A stretch of 64,000 nt of DNA, from assembly GCF_963678195.1 (NCBI RefSeq), contig NZ_OY782759.1, positions 1,178,001 through 1,242,000 on the forward strand. The letters run 5' to 3'. The notes below the pieces were generated by a model. The model made no database searches and was not told the DNA's origin. It worked only from the letters and a program-made list of their open reading frames with translations. The position numbers and the translations under genes were made by a program. Shown here in pieces: positions 1-6,896 of this stretch; within the stretch, counting starts at the first letter, position 1; each line of letters starts with the position of its first letter. The stretch is from an uncultured Hyphomonas sp. (GTDB lineage: Bacteria > Pseudomonadota > Alphaproteobacteria > Caulobacterales > Hyphomonadaceae).

Positions 1-1
1 G

Positions 2-517
2 CGCATCGCGATTGTGCCTGCGCTCTGGGATGTGGTCGTCGCGGTGGACCCGCCCGCCACCAGCGGCGAGACGGCGGACGCCTGCGGCATCGTCGCGGCG
101 GGCCGGGCGGGGAATGATGCCTATGTGCTGGGCGATGCCTCTGCGCAGGGGCTGCGCCCGCTGGATTGGGCAGGCCGGGTGGTTGCGCTGGTGCGCCGGA
201 CGGGCGCGCGGGAAGTGATCGCGGAAGCCAATCAGGGCGGCGAAATGGTGCGGCAGGTGCTGGAGACAGCAGGGTGCCCCGTGCCGGTGCGGCTGGTCAA
301 TGCGCGCCTGTCGAAGCGGGCACGGGCGCTTCCTGTGGCGACGCTGTATGAACAGGGCCGCGTGCACCATGCCGGCCAGCTGGGTGAACTGGAGGACGAG
401 ATGTGCACCTTCGGGGCAGACGGCTTCACCGGCTCGCCCGACCGCGTGGACGCGCTCGTCTGGGCCGTCTGGGCGCTGATGCTGGACGACGCCGTACTGG
501 GCGTGCGGCAGTTGTGA
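2..517 (+). CDS. GTA large terminase subunit (gp2), C-terminal part
   Basis: The open frame enters from the left edge, so this is a 5'-truncated gene with 171 codons visible. The segment VAVDPPATSG near the start is the nuclease-domain acidic motif seen in terminase large subunits of RcGTA and related siphophages. A second acidic patch (FTGSPDRVDALVWA, residues ~140-155) is the usual C-terminal metal-site region, with D at SPDRVDAL. In a GTA this protein cuts and pumps host DNA into the head. Portal, protease and capsid genes follow on the same strand but only after a 1.7 kb interruption by two opposite-strand genes. The ATPase half and gp1 lie outside the window. Confidence 0.88.
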   Translation, partial: RIAIVPALWDVVVAVDPPATSGETADACGIVAAGRAGNDAYVLGDASAQGLRPLDWAGRVVALVRRTGAREVIAEANQGGEMVRQVLETAGCPVPVRLVNARLSKRARALPVATLYEQGRVHHAGQLGELEDEMCTFGADGFTGSPDRVDALVWAVWALMLDDAVLGVRQL

Positions 518-528
518 GGGCGGCGGCG

Positions 529-644
529 CCCCCTTCTCCCTCGGGAGAAGGGTCGGGGATGAGGGGCAAAGGCATTGCGGAAAGTGCGGTGCTTGCGGAC
601 GCTCCGTGACCCCTCACCCCAACCCCTCTCCCAAGGGAGAGGGG
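529..644. repeat. Palindromic repeat, CCCTCTCCC/GGGAGAGGG type
   Basis: Two hairpin arms are visible: CCCTTCTCCCTCGGGAGAAGGG at about 531-552 and CCCCTCTCCCAAGGGAGAGGGG at about 623-644. ATGAGGGG (559-566) can also pair with CCCCTCA (610-617). The element fills the gap between the convergent terminase and ParA-partner genes, so it may act as a bidirectional terminator. Elements of this look are dispersed in many proteobacterial genomes. No second copy was seen in this window. Confidence 0.6.
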
Positions 645-657
645 CTTTCTGGAGGGC

Positions 658-1131
658 TCAGTTCCCGGTGCGGAAGCTCCTGCGGCCGAAATAGGCGCCG
701 GAGGAGGCGGGCTTTTTCGGGGCTTCGGGCTCGGCTGGCGTTTCGGCTTCGGCTTCAGCAGGCGTCTCGGGCGCCGTCTCAGCCGGAGCTGGCGCAGCCT
801 CCGGCGTCTTGCCGTCCATCAGATCGCGGATCCAGGCGCAGGCTGCGCCGGCGGTGGAGACTTCGATGTCCGGCACGCTCTTGTCGAGGCGGCGGGCGAG
901 CAGGCGGGCCTGATGCGCCGTCAGCGATTTCAGCTGCGCCTCGAAGATGTCCTTGCCGACGGCGTCCCGAAGGGCCCGCATGACCTCGACCGTCTGCCCG
1001 GCAGAGATCATCAGCTTCTTCGTCAGCAGGCCGGCTGCGGCGGCGTATTCCTTCTCGCCGAGCGCGCTGAACGCCTGGTTGAGCAGCGCCGTCAGCGCCT
1101 CGGCGCCGGCCTTGTGTGCGTCGCCGCTCAT
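658..1131 (-). CDS. Unknown ParA-partner protein inside GTA cluster
   Basis: 157 aa, not recognised as a known family. Residues ~1-105 look helical and Ala/Leu-rich. Residues ~110-140 are a low-complexity Ala/Pro/Glu linker (APAETAPETPAEAEAE). The tail is basic and aromatic (GAYFGRRSFRTGN). The start ATG at 1131 overlaps the stop of the ParA gene (ATGA), so the two are translationally coupled and very likely act together. By analogy with other ParA loci it could be the adaptor that stimulates or localises the ATPase, but no ParB, phasin or coupling motif was identified, so that role is inference. An upstream in-frame start at 1194 lies inside the ParA gene and is less likely. Confidence 0.65.
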   Translation of the reverse strand: MSGDAHKAGAEALTALLNQAFSALGEKEYAAAAGLLTKKLMISAGQTVEVMRALRDAVGKDIFEAQLKSLTAHQARLLARRLDKSVPDIEVSTAGAACAWIRDLMDGKTPEAAPAPAETAPETPAEAEAETPAEPEAPKKPASSGAYFGRRSFRTGN

Positions 1132-2012
1132 GCCAGGGCCGCTTTCACTTCGGCCAACAGGTCCTTGATCACGGGCAGGGCGCCGTCGGCCCATTTTGCC
1201 TCGATCGTCGGCTCGGGGCCCAGTTCGATCGGGTTGGTGGCAAAGCCCGATTTCATCGGGATGATGGTCTTGAACATGTCGAACTCGGCTTCCTGTGCCG
1301 CGGCCGCTTCGCGCATGGCGTTGAGGACGACCTGTTGGTGGGACGAGTTATCATACCGGGTCGCCAGCACCATGGGGAGTCTCTTCACATCGCGATCGCG
1401 CAGGCCTTCCATCACATCACCGGTGAACAGGTCGAGGCCGAGCGTGGACATGAAGTCGGGGATGGTCGGCACGATCACGAGGTGGCTGGCCGCCAGCACG
1501 GATTCGGTCATGGTCGAGATGCCGGGCGGGCAGTCGCACAGGATGACGTCATACTTCGCCTTCAGCAGGTTGAAGTCGTCGCGCAGGCGCCGGCCGACCT
1601 GGTTTTCCAGGGCCTGCATGGAATAGCCCTGCTCTGTGAGATGGTAGATCAGCTCTTTCTCGGTCTTGCGCAGGCGCGGGCTGGACGGGATGAGGTCCAG
1701 CGGCAGCGGCTTGCCGCCCGAGGTCACGTCCGAGGCGTCGGTGACGATGAATTCCGACAGGCGCTTCTGCTCGTTTGCCTCGAAGTTCTCCAGCAGCCAG
1801 TCGGAGATGGTGGCGTAGTCATTGATCGCCTGGAACAGGTGTTCGTCGCCCTCATGCCCGAAGACGAGCAGGGAGGCGTTGGCCTGCGTGTCGAGGTCCA
1901 CGACCAGCACGCGGCGGCCCTCTGCGGCAAAGGCTTCGGCCAGGCTGACCGTCGTGGTCGTCTTGCCGACCCCGCCCTTGGAATTGGCAATAGAAATGAC
2001 GCGCGCTGACAT
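1128..2012 (-). CDS. ParA/MinD-family ATPase
   Basis: 294 aa. The N-terminus carries the deviant Walker A of ParA-type ATPases, SKGGVGKTTTT (residues ~10-20). LVVDLDTQANAS (~36-47) is the Walker A' region and ILCDCPPG (~155-162) the Walker B. These ATPases form nucleotide-dependent dimers on DNA to place cargo such as plasmids, chemoreceptors or carboxysomes. No N-terminal DNA-binding extension is present, so it is a small type Ib/orphan form. It does not match the MipZ N-terminus. It lies between GTA terminase and portal genes on the opposite strand, is divergent from the portal gene, and is coupled to the downstream partner gene. Whether it serves the GTA or is a passenger cannot be told from sequence. 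Confidence 0.9.
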   Translation of the reverse strand: MSARVISIANSKGGVGKTTTTVSLAEAFAAEGRRVLVVDLDTQANASLLVFGHEGDEHLFQAINDYATISDWLLENFEANEQKRLSEFIVTDASDVTSGGKPLPLDLIPSSPRLRKTEKELIYHLTEQGYSMQALENQVGRRLRDDFNLLKAKYDVILCDCPPGISTMTESVLAASHLVIVPTIPDFMSTLGLDLFTGDVMEGLRDRDVKRLPMVLATRYDNSSHQQVVLNAMREAAAAQEAEFDMFKTIIPMKSGFATNPIELGPEPTIEAKWADGALPVIKDLLAEVKAALA

Positions 2013-2235
2013 GGCTGCAGCTCCTCAACCCCTTGAACCGGAAACGTCAGAGAAAGCAGATTTGCGCCGCGGTGGCTACGCCCGAACGCTGCTGTTCTGT
2101 GGGACAATTCAGCGCCTCTCCGACAGGGTTTATCAGAAAGCGCATTGTAAATATTGAGATATCTGGAATCCAATCCTCCGGAGGCGCCTGCATCTTAACT
2201 TACCGTCATCAGATGACGGAGGCGATTGCGGCGGC
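2013..2235. promoter_or_regulatory. Divergent control region between parA and portal gene
   Basis: This 223 bp gap separates the parA-like gene (leftward) from portal gp3 (rightward), so it must hold the promoter for parA and probably one for gp3 to gp15. It contains an AT-rich stretch at about 2136-2162 and two palindromes: CCTCCGGAGG (2175-2184) and CCGTCATCAGATGACGG (2203-2219, 8-1-8 perfect). The second ends 17 bp before the gp3 ATG and touches its likely ribosome site GGAGG (2218-2222). No clear -35/-10 pair or CtrA TTAA-N7-TTAA box was found. Confidence 0.5.
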
Positions 2236-3345
2236 ATGGCGTGGAACTGGAGACCCGGAAAAAACAGGCATGAGTCGAAATCGGCTCCACCCCTGGTGGC
2301 GCTGACCGGCCCCGGCGGTCCGAACTGGGGGGCGCGGGACGGCGCGGCCCTGACGCGGGACGGATATCTGCGCAATGCCGTGGCCTATCGCTGCATCCGC
2401 ATGGTGGCCGAAGCCGCCGCCTCCGTGCCGCTGGTGACGGCGCACGAGGCCGCCGCCCGCCTGATCCGCAAACCGGCGCCGGACCTCTCCGGCCCGGCCT
2501 TTCTGGAAGGCGTCTACACACAGCTTCAACTGCACGGGAATGCCTTCATAGAGGCCGTGACCCTGCCAGGCGGGGAAGACGGAATCGACGCGCTCTACGC
2601 CCTGCAGCCGGGCCGCGTGCGCCCCATCACCGATGGCCGCGGCTGGGCCGAGCGCTGGGCGGTGCGGGAACGCAAGGGCGAACGCCTGCTGCCACGCGAG
2701 GCGGTGCTGCACCTGAAACTGTTCCATCCGCAGGACGACATTCTCGGCCTGCCGGCGCTGGCCCCGGCCCGCCGCGCGCTGGACCTGCACAATGCCTCCG
2801 CCGACTGGGCGAAATCCCTGATCGACAATTCCGCCAAGCCCTCCGGCGCGCTGATCTGGTCTGGCCATGGCCGGATGCCGCCCGAACAGTTCGACCGGCT
2901 GAAGCAGGATCTGGATGCCCTTTATTCCGGCGCGGCGAATGCCGGACGGCCGTTGCTGCTGGAAGGCGGGCTCGACTGGCGGCCGATGTCGCTGTCGCCT
3001 GCGGACATGGATTTCCTGGAGGCCCGCAACAGCGCCGCGCGGGAGATTGCGCTGGCACTCGGCGTGCCCCCGCAACTGCTCGGCATTCCGGGGGACAATA
3101 CGTATGCGAACTACAAGGAAGCCAATCTTGCCTTCTGGCGGATGACTGTGCTGCCGCTGGCCGAGAAGATGGCGGCGTCCTTGTCGGTCTGGCTGGATGA
3201 GCCGCTGGGCGGGGATTTGGACGTGCGCTGCGATCTCGACCGCGTACCGGCGCTGTCCGCCGAACGCGAGGCGCTGTGGGCGCGGCTGGAGGCGGCCTCC
3301 TTCGCGACGCCGGATGAGAAACGCAAACTGGCGGGGCTCGGCTGA
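2236..3345 (+). CDS. GTA portal protein (gp3, HK97 family)
   Basis: 369 aa, a normal length for GTA/HK97 portals. Family features include the early LRNAVAYRCIRMVAEAAASVPL segment (residues ~46-67), the DDILGLPAL segment (~170) and the C-terminal ALGVPPQLLGIPGDNTYANY block (~275-295), which is highly conserved in phage portals. Twelve copies would form the ring through which terminase packs DNA and to which the connector binds. It overlaps gp3.5 by one base (stop/start TGATG), which indicates an operon. The ATG is preceded by GGAGG 13 bp upstream, a slightly long spacing. Confidence 0.93.
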   Translation: MAWNWRPGKNRHESKSAPPLVALTGPGGPNWGARDGAALTRDGYLRNAVAYRCIRMVAEAAASVPLVTAHEAAARLIRKPAPDLSGPAFLEGVYTQLQLHGNAFIEAVTLPGGEDGIDALYALQPGRVRPITDGRGWAERWAVRERKGERLLPREAVLHLKLFHPQDDILGLPALAPARRALDLHNASADWAKSLIDNSAKPSGALIWSGHGRMPPEQFDRLKQDLDALYSGAANAGRPLLLEGGLDWRPMSLSPADMDFLEARNSAAREIALALGVPPQLLGIPGDNTYANYKEANLAFWRMTVLPLAEKMAASLSVWLDEPLGGDLDVRCDLDRVPALSAEREALWARLEAASFATPDEKRKLAGLG

Positions 3346-3575
3346 TGGAGATCGAAAAGAAAGTCACCCTCGGCCTGATCGTTGCCATCCTGGTGCAAAC
3401 CGGCGGCGCACTCGTCTGGGCAGGCTCTGCCGCCGAACGCATCCGCGCCGTGGAGACGGAACTGGACGATCGCAAGATGGTCTCCGAACGCCTGGTGCGC
3501 GTCGAGGCGCAACTGGAATCCGTAAGCGGACAGCTGAACCGGATCGAGCGCCGCATGGAGGCACGCGATGAGTGA
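3345..3575 (+). CDS. GTA gp3.5-like small membrane protein
   Basis: 76 aa. One transmembrane segment spans residues ~7-27 (VTLGLIVAILVQTGGALVWA). It is followed by a charged heptad-like stretch to the C-terminus that should form a coiled coil. Position between portal and protease matches RcGTA gp3.5, whose role is not well defined. The start overlaps the portal stop and the stop overlaps the gp4 start, so it is translationally coupled on both sides. Confidence 0.75.
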   Translation: MEIEKKVTLGLIVAILVQTGGALVWAGSAAERIRAVETELDDRKMVSERLVRVEAQLESVSGQLNRIERRMEARDE

Positions 3576-4089
3576 GCGTCAATACGCGGCCCTTCCTTCC
3601 GCTCATCCCGGCGCAGGCCGGGATCCAGAGCGGCATGTCCTGCACTCCGTGGTTATGGACCCCGGCCTGCGCCGGGGTGAGCGGAAACAGACAGGCCTCC
3701 TCATCGAAGGCTATGCCGCCCTGTTCGGAATACCGGACCAGTCGGGAGACGTGGTGCGCGCGGGGGCGTTCGCGCACGCGCTCCGGTCCGGGGCCGCCCT
3801 GCCGATGTTGTTGCAGCACCGGCAGGGCGCGCTGGCCGGGCGCTGGACGCGGATTATCGAAGACGGGCGTGGCCTGTTCATGCGTGGGCTGATCGAAAAG
3901 CCGGGCGTGCAGCAACTGGTACGCGGCGGCCTCAGCGGCCTGTCCATCGGATTCCGCCCACGCCTGTGGAAGCCGCTGCCCGGCGGCGGGCGCGAACTGA
4001 TCGAGGTGGACCTCGTGGAAGTGTCGCTGGTGCAGGCGCCGATGCAGGCACGGGCGCGGTTCGGTGTGGTGGGGGCGGAGGCGGCGTGA
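3568..4089 (+). CDS. GTA prohead protease (gp4, HK97 family)
   Basis: 173 aa. The protease domain begins near residue 42 (LLIEGYAALFGIPDQSGDVV) and contains LLQHRQGALAGRW, where the H of LLQHR (residue ~87) is the expected catalytic His, and GGLSGLSIGFRP (~114-125), where S of GLSIGF is the expected Ser. It matures the head by trimming capsid and scaffold. Residues ~12-38 are encoded by a palindromic repeat (3600-3683) and give a HPGAGRDPERH.../MDPGLRRGE sequence foreign to the family. The ATG at 3568 overlaps the gp3.5 stop, so the repeat is apparently translated. Confidence 0.9.
   Translation: MSERQYAALPSAHPGAGRDPERHVLHSVVMDPGLRRGERKQTGLLIEGYAALFGIPDQSGDVVRAGAFAHALRSGAALPMLLQHRQGALAGRWTRIIEDGRGLFMRGLIEKPGVQQLVRGGLSGLSIGFRPRLWKPLPGGGRELIEVDLVEVSLVQAPMQARARFGVVGAEAA
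3600..3683. repeat. Palindromic repeat copy 1, within gp4 coding sequence
   Basis: Arms CGCTCATCCCGGCGCAGGCC and GGCCTGCGCCGGGGTGAGCG flank a ~35 bp centre. The same arms recur at 5489-5573 and 7772-7855. This copy is in frame near the 5' end of the prohead protease gene and adds about 27 residues. A transcript would fold into a long GC-rich hairpin close to the gp4 start. Confidence 0.85.
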
Positions 4090-4105
4090 AAGGTCACGTT
4101 CCGAA

Positions 4106-4200
4106 GATGCCTGCGAAGGCAGGCATCCATGGGCCGGCCGATGCCTCGGGCGCGTGAGGAAAAATCTGTCCATGGACCCTGCCTTCGCAGGGGTCTGCGG
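4106..4200. repeat. Palindromic repeat copy 2 (diverged), gp4-gp5 gap
   Basis: Arms GATGCCTGCGAAGGCAGGCATC (4106-4127 region) and ATGGACCCTGCCTTCGCAGG (from about 4172) show the same two-arm layout as the other copies but with CTGCCTTCGCAG in place of CCGGCCTTCGCCGG. It fills the gap between gp4 and the capsid gene and ends 21 bp before the capsid ribosome site. Confidence 0.7.
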
Positions 4201-4231
4201 AAACTGGAAAACAATTTCAAAAGGAGTGGCA

Positions 4232-5407
4232 ATGACCAAGGAAACCAAAATGGCAGGCGGCAACAAGGCGGCGGAGGCCGACCTGATGGCGGCGTTCGAA
4301 GCCTTTCGCGAGGCGAACGATGCGCGGCTGGCCGAGATTGAATCGAAGGGGGCAAGCGATCCGCTGACGGATGAGCGCCTTGCCCGGATTGACCGGCGGC
4401 TGGAGGCGCTGAGCCTCAAGATGGCGCGGCCGGAAGCTGGCGCGGCGCCTGCCGCAGAGCCGGATGCCCGCACCGAAGCCTGGGGGCGTTACCTGCGCCA
4501 GGGCGATGACAGCGGCCTTGCAAAGCTGGACGTGAAGGCGCTGAACACGGGCACCGACGCGCAGGGTGGCTATGTCGCCCCGCCGGAACTCGACCGCCTC
4601 ATCGAAGCGCGTCTTCTGGCGGCAAGCCCGATGCGCCAGATTGCGACCGTGCGCCAAACCTCTGCCGGCACCTATCGCAAGCCGGTCAGCCTCGGCGCAG
4701 CGGCGAGCTGGGTGGCCGAAGAAGGCGCGCGGACGGAGACCACGCATTCCGGCCTCGCCTTGCTGGAATTCCCGGCGGGGGAACTCTACGCCATGCCCGC
4801 CGCGACGCAGGCCCTGCTGGAGGATTCCTATTCGGACATCGACGCCTGGCTGGCCGATGAGGTGGAGAATGCCTTCGCCGCGCAGGAATCGGCGGCCTTC
4901 GTGACGGGCGATGGCACGAACAAGCCGAAGGGCTTTCTCGATTATGAGATTGTCGCCGAGGCGAGCCATGTCTGGGGCAAGGTCGGCTCGGTCGCCGGGG
5001 ACTTTGGCGCCGCCAATGCCGCCGACCAGCTGATCGACCTGATCTACACGCCGAAAAGCCAGTTCCGCGCCAATGGCCGCTTCGTGATGAACCGGCGCAC
5101 GGTGGCAGCCGTCCGTAAGCTGAAGGATGGCGACGGGCGATACCTGTGGCAGCCGGGCACGGGCGGGGACCCGGCGACGATCCTCGGCTATCCGGTGACG
5201 GAAGTTGAAGACATGCCGGACATCGGCAGCGGCAATGCGGCCATCGCCTTTGGCGACTTCCGCCGCTTCTACCTGATCGCCGACCGGCAGGGCGCGCGCG
5301 TGCTGCGCGACCCGTTCAGCGCCAAGCCCTACGTGCTGTTCTACACGACCAAGCGCGTGGGCGGCGGTGTGCAGAACTTCGATGCCGCGAAAGTCATGGT
5401 GTTCTGA
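4232..5407 (+). CDS. GTA major capsid protein (gp5, HK97 fold)
   Basis: 391 aa. Start chosen at 4232 because AAGGAG (4221-4226) lies just upstream; the frame is open further 5' but passes through a repeat. Residues ~1-95 are charged and helical and correspond to the HK97 delta/scaffold domain that gp4 removes. The mature part starts around the ALNTGTDAQGGYVAPPELDR segment (~105-125), typical of HK97 capsids. Later conserved blocks are VTGDGTNKPKGFLDY and RFVMNRRTVAAVRKLKD. It forms the icosahedral or slightly elongated GTA head. Confidence 0.95.
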   Translation: MTKETKMAGGNKAAEADLMAAFEAFREANDARLAEIESKGASDPLTDERLARIDRRLEALSLKMARPEAGAAPAAEPDARTEAWGRYLRQGDDSGLAKLDVKALNTGTDAQGGYVAPPELDRLIEARLLAASPMRQIATVRQTSAGTYRKPVSLGAAASWVAEEGARTETTHSGLALLEFPAGELYAMPAATQALLEDSYSDIDAWLADEVENAFAAQESAAFVTGDGTNKPKGFLDYEIVAEASHVWGKVGSVAGDFGAANAADQLIDLIYTPKSQFRANGRFVMNRRTVAAVRKLKDGDGRYLWQPGTGGDPATILGYPVTEVEDMPDIGSGNAAIAFGDFRRFYLIADRQGARVLRDPFSAKPYVLFYTTKRVGGGVQNFDAAKVMVF

Positions 5408-5608
5408 GTCTTTCAACTGCTCGGGTGCGGCTCCTCGCTGCGCTCGGGCACCCTGCGCCTGCGCTTCGCTTGTGTGGGCACTCTTCTCCGCTCATCCCGG
5501 CGAAGGCCGGGATCCAGAAGCGGCAGGCGCCGCGCTTCATGGCTCTGGACCCCGGCCTTCGCCGGGGTGAGCGGAACAATTTGTTCTACCCCAAAAAAGG
5601 AAACCAAC
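5408..5608. other. Hairpin-rich gap after capsid gene
   Basis: GGGTGC (5423-5428) can pair with GCACCC (5448-5453), followed by a full palindromic repeat (5489-5573) and then GGAAACCAAC before the next gene. No gene is seen in the gap. Strong secondary structure right after the capsid cistron could stabilise capsid mRNA or reduce downstream transcription, as phages often do to over-express capsid. This is inference. Confidence 0.5.
5489..5573. repeat. Palindromic repeat copy 3, gp5-downstream gap
   Basis: Arms CGCTCATCCCGGCGAAGGCC and GGCCTTCGCCGGGGTGAGCG with a ~35 bp centre. The layout is near-identical to copies at 3600-3683 and 7772-7855. It is intergenic here. Confidence 0.88.
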
Positions 5609-5812
5609 ATGTTTGAATCTGTCATCGTCTCCATCATCCGCCAGGCCGCGCTGCTGACCAAGGCGCAGCAGGACGAGTTCACCACGAAAGTGGCCGAAGC
5701 CGTCGCCACCCTGATCAATTCGACCGAGACCGAAATCGACGACGAACTGATCCGCTCGATCGGCCTGCCCATCGGCTCGGCGGTGGTCGAGAAACTGGGA
5801 ACGCTGGTCTAG
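5609..5812 (+). CDS. Small unknown protein between capsid and connector
   Basis: 67 aa. Begins MFESVIVSIIRQAALLTKAQ and ends VVEKLGTLV; likely helical with an acidic middle (STETEIDDEL). Start chosen at 5609, where GGAAACCAAC precedes the ATG. It sits where RcGTA has nothing between gp5 and gp6, and was not recognised. It is followed by a hairpin-rich gap of about 120 bp. Real-gene evidence is the good start context, normal codon use and position inside the late operon. Confidence 0.6.
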   Translation: MFESVIVSIIRQAALLTKAQQDEFTTKVAEAVATLINSTETEIDDELIRSIGLPIGSAVVEKLGTLV

Positions 5813-5825
5813 CGGCTTCCGCATC

Positions 5826-5853
5826 GCCGCTTCGCCCTGCCGGGCGGGGCGGC
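5826..5853. other. Strong GC hairpin before gp6
   Basis: GCCGC-TT-CGCCC (5826-5837) pairs with GGGCG-GG-GCGGC (5842-5853) around a TGCC loop. There is no T-run, so it is not a classical terminator. Another small hairpin, GCCGCC-AGAA-GGCGGC, lies near 5895-5911. Both fall in the untranslated gap before gp6. Confidence 0.45.
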
Positions 5854-5934
5854 TGACGGAGCAAGTTCACAAGCAAAGCGCAGGCGCAGGCGCGCCGCCA
5901 GAAGGCGGCAACAGCGCTGAGCAAGGACAAGAAA

Positions 5935-6483
5935 ATGAGCAATCTGACGGTGATCACACCGCCAGCGGAGGCGGCTTTGTCTCTTAGCGTGGCGAAAGAC
6001 TATCTCCGCATCGGGCATGACGGGGAGGACGCGCTGGTCTCGGCGCTGATCCCGGCGGCGGAAGCGCGGCTGGAAACGGCGGGCGGCCTGGCGCTGGTGA
6101 CGCGGACGCTGAAGCGCAGTTGGACGTGCTGGCCAGCGGGGGTGCGCCGCGGCGGTCTGCGCCTGTTGCCCGCGCCGGCAAGCGCGCTGGTGGCCGTAGA
6201 GATCGTGGACGCAGAGGGCACTGCGGAGACGGTCACCACGCGCTTCGTTCTGGAAGGCGGTCGGCTGACGCTGAAGCCCTTCGTGCCGCTGCCGGGCATT
6301 CCGCTCGGCGGGCGCGTGGAGGTGACGTTCGTGGCGGGCTATGGCGCGGCGGCGGATGTGCCGGAGGATCTGGTGCACGCGCTGAAGCGGCTGGTGCTGG
6401 TGGCCTATCAGCGCGGCGAGGGCGCAGACCTGCCGGAAGATGTGGCGGCGATCCTGAACACCCGCACCGGGGTGCGGCTGTGA
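5935..6483 (+). CDS. GTA head-tail connector (gp6, phiE125 gp8 family)
   Basis: 182 aa. The N-terminal ALSLSVAKDYLRIGHDGEDALVSALIPAAEARLE pattern (residues ~14-47) is characteristic of the phage connector/adaptor family that includes RcGTA gp6. The C-terminus (DLVHALKRLVLVAYQRGEG) matches the family's terminal helix. It docks on the portal and starts the neck. Its stop overlaps the next start (GTGA), so gp8 follows directly, with no gp7 cistron between. Confidence 0.85.
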   Translation: MSNLTVITPPAEAALSLSVAKDYLRIGHDGEDALVSALIPAAEARLETAGGLALVTRTLKRSWTCWPAGVRRGGLRLLPAPASALVAVEIVDAEGTAETVTTRFVLEGGRLTLKPFVPLPGIPLGGRVEVTFVAGYGAAADVPEDLVHALKRLVLVAYQRGEGADLPEDVAAILNTRTGVRL

Positions 6484-6896
6484 GCGGGCGGGCGGAGGAG
6501 GCCGTGCAGGTGGCGCTGATGGCGCTGCTGCGCACCGATGCAGATGTGAGGTCCGTATTCGGAACGCCCGCCCGCGTGCTGGACGCGGAGAGCGAGGAAC
6601 CGCTCTACCCCTATGCGCTGATCGACCGGCACGAGACGAGCCCCGCCGGGGCGAGCCTTGTGGACGGGCTGGAGCATCGCATCACGCTGGCCTGCTACTC
6701 CCGCGACTATGGCGTGCGGGGCGCGAAGGAATGTCTCTCGGCCCTGCGCGCGGCGGTGGAGCGGGCGGACTGGGCTGTGGAGGGCCAGCATGTGGTGCTG
6801 TCGCAGGTGATCTTTGCGGATGCCATGCGCACGGCGGACAAGCGCGCCTTTCGCGGCGTGGTGCGGATACGGATCATTACAGAGGAGGTAGCCTGA
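6480..6896 (+). CDS. GTA tail terminator-like protein (gp8, DUF3168)
   Basis: 138 aa with a GTG start at 6480 that overlaps the gp6 stop. The EAVQVALMALLRTDADVRSVFG opening and LYPYALIDRHETSP segment are typical of DUF3168 proteins, which cap the tail tube at the head junction. The C-terminus (FRGVVRIRIITEE) matches the family end. Translationally coupled to gp9 by a TGATG overlap. Confidence 0.85.
   Translation: MSGRAEEAVQVALMALLRTDADVRSVFGTPARVLDAESEEPLYPYALIDRHETSPAGASLVDGLEHRITLACYSRDYGVRGAKECLSALRAAVERADWAVEGQHVVLSQVIFADAMRTADKRAFRGVVRIRIITEEVA

Noticed and set aside
1128-2012. ParA-like gene as MipZ or chromosomal ParA
   Set aside because: The N-terminus does not match MipZ, and no parB or parS-like site is adjacent; the coupled partner is unrelated to ParB.
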